Below the pieces are notes generated by a model. It was given only the letters and a program-made list of their open reading frames with translations. It was not told the origin of the DNA and made no database searches. A stretch of 6,363 bases of DNA from an uncultured Thermoleophilia bacterium. Lineage in GTDB: Bacteria > Actinomycetota > Thermoleophilia > Gaiellales > F1-60-MAGs149. The stretch covers positions 1 through 6,363 of the forward strand of contig CADCWC010000244.1 in NCBI GenBank assembly GCA_902806305.1, written 5' to 3'. Below are positions 1-4,855 of this stretch, one piece after another. The first letter of the stretch is position 1, and each line of letters opens with the position of its first letter. The position numbers were made by a program, and so were the translations under genes.

Positions 1-1270
1 CGGTGACGAGCGCGGCCCCCGGGCGGGCGTCGTACAGCACCCCGGTGAGGGCCTCGACCGTCGGCGCGAACGGGAAGGCCGCCGACGCGATGTCGAGCGC
101 CCCGGCGACGCCGCGGGGCACGACCCCCGCCAGCACGAGCGGTAGCGTCACGAGCAGCGCGACGAGCGCGCCGCCCGCCAGGTCGCGGACCACCACGCCG
201 ATCAGGACGCCGACCGCGCCGACCGCACCGCCCGCGAGCAGCAGCACCGCGACGAGCGGCGCGAGGCGCGCGGGGGCCGGCGCGTCGAGCGCCAACGCCG
301 CCCCGGCCACGAGGTAGGCCCCGGCCAGCAGCAGGCCGAGCACCATGGAGAGGAGCGCCACCAGGAGGACCTTCTCGGCGATCAGGACGGAGAGGCGTCG
401 ACGTCCGCGCGCGAGCCGGCCGACGACGTTCTCCTCCCGCTCGGCCGCCACCGCCCCGGCGCCGAGGAGCACGCCGACCAGCACCACCGCGACGGCGAGG
501 ACGGTCGCGACGGCGCGGTTCGCGAGCAGCGACCCCTCGCCGCCGACGCGACGCTCGGCCAGCACGATCGGGTGCGCCGTCGCGGCGAGCGAGCCGTCGG
601 CGATGCCGAGCGCCGTCTTCGCGTCGCGTGCGAAGTCGAGGATGCCCTCGAGCCGCTCGCGATCCACGGCGTCGTCCGTGCCCGCGAGCTGGTCCTCGAC
701 CAGCTCGGCCGTCCGGTCGAGCCCGAGGATGTCCACGTCGCGGCCGAGGACGCGGGTCTCGCCGCCGGTCACGAGCAGGCCGAGGTACTCGACGTTCTGG
801 CGCAGCAGCTCGCGCTGGAACGCGGTGTTGAGGGCGAACACGAGCGCCTGCGTCTCGCGGGCGGCCCGTTCGGCCACGGCCCCGTCGCGGGTCGTGAGGA
901 GGATCTCGGGCGACCGGAAGCCGCTCTGGACGTCGAGCACGAAGCCGGGCGGCACGGTCAGCGTCGCCACGACGCGCCCGGCGTCGAGCGCGTCGGCCGC
1001 CTCGGCCTCGTCGAGCTCGACGAGCTCGACCCGCCGACGGACGTCGTCGAGCAGCGCGCCGACGTCGACCTCCTCCTGCCCCAGGCGGATGCGGTCGGGC
1101 AGGTCGGCGCGGTCGACGAGCGCCACCCGTGGACGCTCGCCGGCCTCCCGGGTGACGACGGCGACGAGGCCGGCGAGCAGGATCGGGTAGACGGCCAGGA
1201 CGAGGAGCAGCGCGGGCGACCGGCGGAGGATCCGCAGGTCCTTCGCGAGCAGCGTGCCGATCGACCTCAT
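1..1270 (-). CDS. ABC-2 type transporter permease (3' end beyond window)
   Basis: This is the membrane subunit of an ABC exporter, partnered with the ATPase encoded just upstream. The ATG at 1270-1268 overlaps the ATPase stop codon in an ATGA junction, and the frame stays open for 423 codons to the left edge, so the C-terminus is missing. The protein starts MRSIGTLLAKDLRILRRSP. One membrane helix lies at about residues 19-40, followed by about 200 mostly hydrophilic residues that are probably extracytoplasmic. Further helices lie at about 250-273, 298-325, 334-361 and 366-386. One helix, a large outer domain, then a helix bundle is the layout of the ABC2_membrane_3/NatB-like families. EREENVVGRL at 277-286 resembles the ERE-type coupling segment that touches the ATPase in ABC-2 permeases. 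The late PFAPTVEALTGVL stretch also fits, and probably one more helix lies outside the window. Substrate is unknown; ions, lipids and drugs are all possible. The family call is firm. Confidence 0.87.
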   Translation of the reverse strand, partial: MRSIGTLLAKDLRILRRSPALLLVLAVYPILLAGLVAVVTREAGERPRVALVDRADLPDRIRLGQEEVDVGALLDDVRRRVELVELDEAEAADALDAGRVVATLTVPPGFVLDVQSGFRSPEILLTTRDGAVAERAARETQALVFALNTAFQRELLRQNVEYLGLLVTGGETRVLGRDVDILGLDRTAELVEDQLAGTDDAVDRERLEGILDFARDAKTALGIADGSLAATAHPIVLAERRVGGEGSLLANRAVATVLAVAVVLVGVLLGAGAVAAEREENVVGRLARGRRRLSVLIAEKVLLVALLSMVLGLLLAGAYLVAGAALALDAPAPARLAPLVAVLLLAGGAVGAVGVLIGVVVRDLAGGALVALLVTLPLVLAGVVPRGVAGALDIASAAFPFAPTVEALTGVLYDARPGAALVT

Positions 1271-1980
1271 CGGGCCACCTCCCGCTCGTGGTCGTCGAGG
1301 AACCGGACGAAGGCGCGCTCGTAGCCGTCGTCGCCGACCCCGGCCCGGCGGGCGAACTCCGCGACCGTGCCCGAGAACGCGCAGCGGCCCTCGTGCAGGA
1401 TCAGCAGGCGATCGGCGTGGATCACCTCCTCCAGGTTCTGGGTGGTGAAGACGACGGCGCCCGACCGCTCGCGGACGGCCGCGAGCAGGTCCCACAGGAG
1501 GAGTCGCTGACGTGGGTCGAGCGCGGCCGTCGGCTCGTCGAGCAGCACGACGTCCGGCGCCCCGAGCAGACCGACGGCGACGTTGACCCGCTGCTGCTGG
1601 CCGACGGACAGCGTGCCGCAGAGCCGATCGGCGACGTCCTCGAGGTCGGATGCCGCGAGCAGGCCCGCGGCCGCCCCCGCCGGATCCTCGAGCCCGTCGA
1701 GGCGCGCGAACAGCTCGAGGTTCTCGCGCGGGGTCATCCGACGGTAGAGCGCCGCCCGCTGGGGGACGAAGCCGCTCCGCCCCGAGGCGCCGTGCACGCG
1801 TCCCTCGTCCGGCGTCGCCGCTCCGGCGAGCAGGCCGAGCAACGTCGTCTTCCCCGCCCCGTTCGGGCCGATCAGCGCGTGCGTCTCGCCGGCCCGGACC
1901 GCGACGGAGAGACCACGGAGGGCCCACCGGCCGCGAAAACGACGCCCGGCGCCGACCGCCTCGATGAGCGCGTCCGTCAC
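1267..1980 (-). CDS. ABC transporter ATP-binding protein (DrrA/CcmA-like)
   Basis: This 237-residue cytoplasmic ATPase should power the permease encoded immediately downstream. Visible motifs in order are Walker A GPNGAGKT (38-45), a Q-loop glutamine in FVPQ (74), the signature LSVGQQQR (124-131), Walker B VVLLDEPT (144-151) and the D-loop ALDP (153-156). The switch region reads TTQNLEEV, so the usual H-loop histidine is glutamine 181. From general knowledge of the family, glutamine here is a feature of DrrA-type exporters. Length is typical for a single-domain ABC-2 partner. I chose the GTG at 1980-1978 because it places the AGRRF and ALRGLS beta strands at normal distances. The open frame continues upstream to 2412, but that extension is arginine-rich, unlike the family, and antisense to the next gene. 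No clear Shine-Dalgarno sequence precedes this GTG. The gene overlaps the permease by 4 bases, implying translational coupling. Confidence 0.92.
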   Translation of the reverse strand: MTDALIEAVGAGRRFRGRWALRGLSVAVRAGETHALIGPNGAGKTTLLGLLAGAATPDEGRVHGASGRSGFVPQRAALYRRMTPRENLELFARLDGLEDPAGAAAGLLAASDLEDVADRLCGTLSVGQQQRVNVAVGLLGAPDVVLLDEPTAALDPRQRLLLWDLLAAVRERSGAVVFTTQNLEEVIHADRLLILHEGRCAFSGTVAEFARRAGVGDDGYERAFVRFLDDHEREVAR

Positions 1981-2189
1981 CGAGCGTGAGTAGACTCGCC
2001 CGAAGCGTGAACGCCTCTCGCCCCGATCCCCTCCGTGACGCGCGCCCCGCCGGGCGGCCCGTCCGGGAGTCGCCCGTCGGGGAGACGAAGACGCCGCATC
2101 CGGGCCACAATACCACCCCCCTCTACCGCCCCTCCGAGCGCCGCGGACAGGGCGCGCGGCGGCGTCGGGACCCCGCCTGGGATCGTCCC
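1981..2189. promoter_or_regulatory. Divergent intergenic region between ABC operon and M23-like gene
   Basis: This stretch separates two divergent transcription units if the M23-like gene starts at 2190, so promoters for both should lie here. On the minus strand, TCTACT (1994-1989) matches the TATAAT consensus at four of six positions and ends 8 bases before the GTG at 1980. A CACAAT hexamer at 2106-2111 sits in the most A+T-rich pocket and could serve the plus strand, but no good -35 partner is visible. The short inverted repeat CCGCCGGGCGG (2047-2057) is unremarkable at this GC content. Part or all of the region may instead be coding if the M23-like gene uses the GTG at 1986 or 2007. Confidence 0.4.
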
Positions 2190-3038
2190 GTGCGACGTCG
2201 CCGGCGCCCGGACGGCGGCTCCCGCGCCGACCGGCCGCGGACGCCCCGTGGGCAATGGCGCGGCCCGCGTCGCCCCCGCCGCCGCACGCCGGGCGCCGAG
2301 CTCCGCAGGCTGCGCCGCCTGATCGCGATCGGGCTCGTCCTGATCGTCTCGGCCGTGACGCTCGGGTCGACGCTCCGCTCCGGCGACGCGCCGACGGACG
2401 ACGCGGACACACCCGGTCCGCGGCCCGCGACCGCCCTCCTGCCCTCCGGGCCGCCGAAGCCCCAGCGGCTCGCGCTCCACGACGGCGTCCAGCTGTGGGT
2501 CCCGATCGAGCAGAGCCGGATCACCGCGACGCTCTACCACCGGGTGGTCGGCGGTCGCGCGCTCGACCTCGAACCACAGGGCCGGCTCCTCAACGCGGGC
2601 CTCGTCAAGGGCCTCGGCCGCAAGGTCTGGGATCCCTCCGACGCGCAGGGTCCGGAGTACCTGGTGAGCGGCTCGACCGACTCCGTCGACGTCGGCGCGG
2701 TGGCCGGGACGCAGGTCTACTCGCCCGTCGACGGCCAGATCGTCGCCATCCAGCCGAACATCGTCAACGGCAAGCTGAACGGCTCCTACATCTCGATCCA
2801 GCCGCACGACAACCCCGGCCTCGTGATCGTCGTGTCCCACGTCCTCGAGCGGCCGGCCGGGGAGCTGTACGTGGGCAAGGAGGTCTACGCCGGGCCGGGC
2901 GGGGACGGCCCGACGCTGATCGGCACGGTCGAGGATCTGTCGGACGTGATGGAGCAGGAGCTCGCGCGGTTCACCCAGGACGTCGGCAACCACGTCCACC
3001 TCGAGGTCCAGCGGAGCACGGCCATCCCGATCCCGTGA
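2190..3038 (+). CDS. Membrane-anchored M23-like (LytM-fold) peptidase homologue, probably degenerate
   Basis: From the GTG at 2190 this is 282 residues. It has an Arg/Pro-rich cytoplasmic tail (1-43), one membrane helix beginning LIAIGLVLIVSAVTLG (about 44-62), a linker, an unassigned segment beginning DGVQLWVPIEQSRITATLYH, and a C-terminal M23/LytM-like domain (about 155-282). The domain shows the GTQVYSPVDGQIVAI strand, a mid-domain VSHV histidine (217) and the closing HVHLEV motif (268-272). In active M23 enzymes the first zinc motif is HxxxD. Here it reads TDSVD, keeping Asp167 but with Thr163 where His is expected. The protein may therefore bind or regulate at the cell wall rather than cut peptidoglycan, but loss of activity is inference. 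The start is uncertain: in-frame GTGs at 1986 and 2007 would add 68 or 61 residues. I prefer 2190 because GGGA lies 7 bases upstream and because 1986 would leave 5 bases to the divergent ABC start. The stop overlaps the next gene by 4 bases. Confidence 0.8.
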   Translation: MRRRRRPDGGSRADRPRTPRGQWRGPRRPRRRTPGAELRRLRRLIAIGLVLIVSAVTLGSTLRSGDAPTDDADTPGPRPATALLPSGPPKPQRLALHDGVQLWVPIEQSRITATLYHRVVGGRALDLEPQGRLLNAGLVKGLGRKVWDPSDAQGPEYLVSGSTDSVDVGAVAGTQVYSPVDGQIVAIQPNIVNGKLNGSYISIQPHDNPGLVIVVSHVLERPAGELYVGKEVYAGPGGDGPTLIGTVEDLSDVMEQELARFTQDVGNHVHLEVQRSTAIPIP

Positions 3039-3814
3039 GGATCCTCTTCCTGGCCGACGTCTTCGGGACGCCCGGCCTGGCGGCGGTGGAGCGGCTCCTG
3101 CGTTCGCTGCGCGCGGAACTCGATCTCGACCTCGTGATCGCGAACGCGGAGAACGTCGCGGACGGCGCCGGGCTGACGGCCCGGCTCGGCGATCGGCTGC
3201 TCGCCGCGGGCGTCGACTGCCTGACGCTCGGCAACCACACGTGGCGGCGGCAGGGCGTGGGCCCGTACCTGGTCGGGGCCACCCGGGTCGTCCGGCCCGC
3301 GAACTACCTCGCCTCCCTGCCCGGTCGCGGACTGGCCGTCGTCGAGGCGCGCGGCGGCGAACCGGTGGCGGTGCTGAACCTGCTCGGCCGCTACGCGCTC
3401 GAGCCGGCGCGGTCGCCCTTCGAGGGGGTCGACGCGCTCGTGGCCGAGGCGGCCCGGTCGACGCCGGTCATCGTGCTCGACATGCACGCGGAGGCCACGA
3501 GCGAGAAGGTGGCCATGGGCTGGCACCTCGACGGTCGCGTGACGGCCGTGATCGGAACGCACACCCACGTGCAGACGAACGACGCCCGCGTGCTGCCCGG
3601 AGGGACGGCCTACATCACGGACGCAGGCATGTGCGGCCCGCACGACTCGGTGATCGGCGTCCGCAAGGACATCATCCTGCGCCGGTTCCTGACACAGCTC
3701 TCCCAACGCAACGAGCCGGCGTCAGGAGACGTCCGACTCGAGGGCGTGCTGATGTCGTGTGACGGCTCCGGCCGGGCGACGGCGGTCGAGACCTTCCGTC
3801 GCCCGGCCGAGTAG
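3035..3814 (+). CDS. ymdB: YmdB-family metallophosphoesterase (TIGR00282), 2',3'-cyclic-nucleotide phosphodiesterase
   Basis: This 259-residue cytoplasmic phosphodiesterase aligns by eye along its whole length with Bacillus YmdB and Deinococcus DR1281, which use a two-metal centre to hydrolyse cyclic nucleotides. Expected metal and catalytic residues are all present: Asp8 in FLADVFG, Glu39 in NAENVADGAG, Asn67-His68 in LGNHTW, His151 in DMHAEATSEK, and His176 and His178 in GTHTHVQT. Other family blocks include RPANY (88-91), NLLGRY (115-120), LPGGTAYITDAGM (187-199) and GPHDSVIGV (201-209). The residue after LGNHTW is Arg rather than the usual Asp. The GTG start at 3035 gives the standard VRILFLADVFG N-terminus and overlaps the stop of the M23-like gene in a GTGA junction. 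With no good Shine-Dalgarno of its own, it probably relies on coupled translation. In Bacillus the gene follows the RNase Y gene and affects biofilm and motility choice; that neighbour is absent here. Confidence 0.95.
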   Translation: MRILFLADVFGTPGLAAVERLLRSLRAELDLDLVIANAENVADGAGLTARLGDRLLAAGVDCLTLGNHTWRRQGVGPYLVGATRVVRPANYLASLPGRGLAVVEARGGEPVAVLNLLGRYALEPARSPFEGVDALVAEAARSTPVIVLDMHAEATSEKVAMGWHLDGRVTAVIGTHTHVQTNDARVLPGGTAYITDAGMCGPHDSVIGVRKDIILRRFLTQLSQRNEPASGDVRLEGVLMSCDGSGRATAVETFRRPAE

Positions 3815-3821
3815 AGCTGCT

Positions 3822-3834
3822 CGGGTCAGACCCG
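3822..3834. repeat. Short inverted repeat at the convergent gene junction
   Basis: CGGGTC-A-GACCCG is a perfect inverted repeat with 6-base arms. It lies 7 bases past the phosphodiesterase stop and spans the TGA of the convergent DUF4383 gene. Folded as RNA it would give at most a 4-bp CGGG/CCCG stem with a TCAGA loop and no U-run, so it is weak as a terminator. With only 11 bases between the two stop codons, there is no room here for a conventional terminator. Confidence 0.3.
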
Positions 3835-4290
3835 GTCGCCGCGCGTGCCGACGTTGCCGGTCGTCGAGCGACCGACCGTCGTGTCGGCCCCGTGGTCATC
3901 GCCGCGGGAGACGTAGCCCGCGCCGAGGCCGGCCAGGGCCAGCGCGAAGTGCAGCACGTGGTCGGCGCCGTTCACCGGGATGATGCCGAGCACGTTGTCG
4001 CCCTGGATGACGCCGACGATGGCGACGACCAGGTAGACGGCGCCGAAGGCGAGCGCGAAGGTCTTCGCGGTGGAGCGGCGGCGGAAGGCCGCGAGCCCGA
4101 GCGCGCCGGACGCGAGATGCACGAGGTTGTGCGTGCCGTTGATCTCGAACCCGAGCAGGCTGTCGCCCTCGACGTCAGAGCCGAAGTCGAAGTTGGACTC
4201 CACCAGGAAACCCAGGATGCCGATCAGGAGCAGCACCGCTCCCGCGACAAGTGAGTACCACTGGGCCGGTGTACGTTCGTCGTTCCGCAT
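3826..4290 (-). CDS. DUF4383 domain-containing integral membrane protein
   Basis: This 154-residue protein of unknown function belongs to the DUF4383 family, common in Actinomycetota. Four membrane helices are visible at about 11-31, 52-69, 76-98 and 107-127. The N-terminal MRNDERTPAQWYSLVAGAVL and the paired motifs NGTHNLVH (51-58) and NGADHVLH (107-114) are the family's recognisable features. The two motif-helix blocks resemble each other, suggesting an internal duplication of helix pairs. The C-terminal 25 residues are hydrophilic and rich in Gly, Thr and Asp. The ATG at 4290-4288 is preceded by AGGAGG (4304-4299) with an 8-base spacer, which settles the start; the frame runs on to a GTG at 4383 that lacks such a site. 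The gene converges on the phosphodiesterase with 11 bases between stops. No partner identifies its role; an envelope stress function is speculation. Confidence 0.9.
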   Translation of the reverse strand: MRNDERTPAQWYSLVAGAVLLLIGILGFLVESNFDFGSDVEGDSLLGFEINGTHNLVHLASGALGLAAFRRRSTAKTFALAFGAVYLVVAIVGVIQGDNVLGIIPVNGADHVLHFALALAGLGAGYVSRGDDHGADTTVGRSTTGNVGTRGDRV

Positions 4291-4298
4291 GTACAGAT

Positions 4299-4304
4299 CC
4301 TCCT
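4299..4304 (-). promoter_or_regulatory. Consensus Shine-Dalgarno site of the DUF4383 gene
   Basis: The minus strand reads AGGAGG followed by 8 bases and then ATG. It is the best ribosome binding site in the window and decides the DUF4383 start over the in-frame GTG 93 bases upstream. It suggests strong translation of this gene compared with its neighbours, most of which have weak or no visible sites. Confidence 0.85.
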
Positions 4305-4465
4305 GCGTGCTGATGGTCGGGCCAGGACGTGCGCCGTCGCCGTGCCGCAACCCCCGCGCCGCCGGTCGACGGAACACCGTCACGGGCGTTGCCTGGGGAA
4401 CGTACGGCTCGCGGTCGGCTTCTCCTCCTGATCCGCGGTCTTGCCGGTCGCTGACGCGTCCGGTG

Positions 4466-4485
4466 GGCCATTCGCGCGAACGGCC
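4466..4485. repeat. 20-bp inverted repeat, candidate operator
   Basis: GGCCATTCGCGCGAACGGCC is self-complementary at 18 of 20 positions; only the A/C pair at the fifth position from each end fails. The core TTCGCGCGAA is a perfect 10-bp palindrome. It lies between two divergent genes, about 175 bases upstream of the DUF4383 start and about 150 bases upstream of the small gene. Size and symmetry fit a site for a dimeric repressor such as a TetR-type regulator, but no regulator gene is in the window, so this is inference. Confidence 0.4.
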
Positions 4486-4506
4486 TACGCCGGTTGATGC
4501 CCCCTC

Positions 4507-4518
4507 TGACGGGCGTCA
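4507..4518. repeat. TGACG-GG-CGTCA palindrome, candidate regulatory half-sites
   Basis: Five-base arms TGACG and CGTCA flank a GG centre, giving a 12-base element that starts 21 bases after the larger inverted repeat. Related self-complementary GACGCGTC words occur at 4453-4460 and 4612-4619. The clustering in one intergenic region is suggestive, but such GC-rich words arise often by chance in this genome. Confidence 0.25.
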
Positions 4519-4635
4519 ATCACGGCCCGGCGAAAGATCGTGGGCGCCGCCGGCCACCGTTTCCAGAGACGCGAGTGGTCGGATTCCCGAGGCGGTGCAG
4601 GAGCTCCGTCCGACGCGTCGAACAGACTGGACGCC

Positions 4636-4803
4636 ATGGTGACTGCCGCCACCATCGCGGTGCTCCTGGCCGCGCTCGTGCTCCTCAACATCGAGGCGTG
4701 GCGACGCCGCACCACCGCGGAGCTCCGGGCGGACCAGCGACGGCGCGTGGCGGCGGAGCGGGCGTGGGAAGCGGTACAGCTGCTCGAGCGCGAGGCCGCG
4801 TAG
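4636..4803 (+). CDS. Small single-pass membrane protein, hypothetical (55 aa)
   Basis: I do not recognise a family. The protein starts MVTAATIAVLLAALVLLNI, giving one hydrophobic helix at about residues 3-19. It is followed by a charged Arg/Glu/Ala-rich helix (about 20-55) with no helix-breaking residue after the membrane segment, ending LLEREAA, that could form a coiled coil in the cytoplasm. Third codon positions are overwhelmingly G or C, as in the neighbouring real genes, and the membrane-helix-then-basic-residue layout follows the positive-inside rule. Against it are the short length and the lack of a good Shine-Dalgarno site: only TGGA lies close to the ATG. An in-frame GTG at 4540 would add 32 unremarkable residues. 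Its stop is 52 bases from that of the convergent glycosyltransferase. It may be a small envelope or scaffold protein; function is unknown. Confidence 0.5.
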   Translation: MVTAATIAVLLAALVLLNIEAWRRRTTAELRADQRRRVAAERAWEAVQLLEREAA

Positions 4804-4824
4804 AACCCTCGGCGTCGCGTGGTC

Positions 4825-4846
4825 CTGCCGGCCGGCAGCCTGCCGG
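4825..4846. terminator. Overlapping GC-rich inverted repeats between convergent genes, possible bidirectional terminator
   Basis: Two alternative hairpins overlap here. CTGCCGGCCGGCAG (4825-4838) is a perfect palindrome that can fold as a 5-bp stem with a GGCC loop. CCGGCA (4832-4837) pairs with TGCCGG (4841-4846) across a GCC loop. They sit in the 52-base gap between the stop codons of the small membrane protein (plus) and the glycosyltransferase (minus), where a shared terminator would be expected. Neither strand shows a following T-run, so this would be a non-canonical terminator at best. Confidence 0.35.
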
Positions 4847-4855
4847 GACGGCCCG

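Larger units (their letters stand above)
4291..4635. promoter_or_regulatory. 345-bp intergenic region between divergent DUF4383 and small membrane protein genes
   Basis: No convincing protein gene was found here on either strand. Promoters for DUF4383 (minus) and the small gene (plus) should lie in this stretch. It contains a 20-bp near-perfect inverted repeat (4466-4485), a TGACG/CGTCA palindrome (4507-4518) and two copies of the self-complementary GACGCGTC (4453-4460 and 4612-4619). On the minus strand, GTTC (4375-4372) and GGGGTT (4354-4349), 17 bases apart, loosely resemble the stress sigma factor SigB/SigF promoter pattern, but the match is too weak to call. A second AGGAGG on the minus strand (4428-4423) has no start codon at a suitable distance. 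Confidence 0.5.

Noticed and set aside
345..1324. Two long plus-strand open frames antisense to the ABC permease
   Set aside because: They are composition-driven shadows of the minus-strand gene: one is Ser/Arg/Thr-rich, the other charged and low in complexity. Neither shows a domain, while the opposite strand has clear ABC-2 permease features.
1288..1989. Plus-strand 233-codon open frame opposite the ABC ATPase
   Set aside because: It is the antisense of a gene with complete Walker and signature motifs. Its translation has no recognisable feature.
1981..2412. N-terminal extension of the ABC ATPase by 144 residues
   Set aside because: The extension is Arg/Gly/Ala-rich with no fold and would run antisense through the M23-like gene. 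The ABC domain is complete from the GTG at 1980.
1977..2999. Minus-strand 340-codon open frame opposite the M23-like gene
   Set aside because: It is rich in Asp, Arg and Val in the pattern typical of reverse reading of GC-rich genes. The plus strand carries the recognisable domain.
2255..3034. Long plus-strand open frame continuous with the YmdB gene, apparently adding 260 residues to its N-terminus
   Set aside because: The added part is Arg/Pro/Ala-rich with no recognisable fold and is an out-of-frame reading of the M23-like gene. The family's normal N-terminus begins exactly at the GTG at 3035.
4349..4375. SigB/SigF-like promoter upstream of the DUF4383 gene (GTTC, 17 bases, GGGGTT)
   Set aside because: It departs from the expected GTTT and GGGTAT at several positions, and such words are easily found by chance at this GC content.
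4291..4383. Longer DUF4383 start at the GTG at 4383
   Set aside because: A consensus AGGAGG lies 8 bases before the ATG at 4290, and family N-termini match that start.
4423..4428. Second AGGAGG on the minus strand, suggesting another small gene
   Set aside because: No ATG, GTG or TTG follows within a usable distance.
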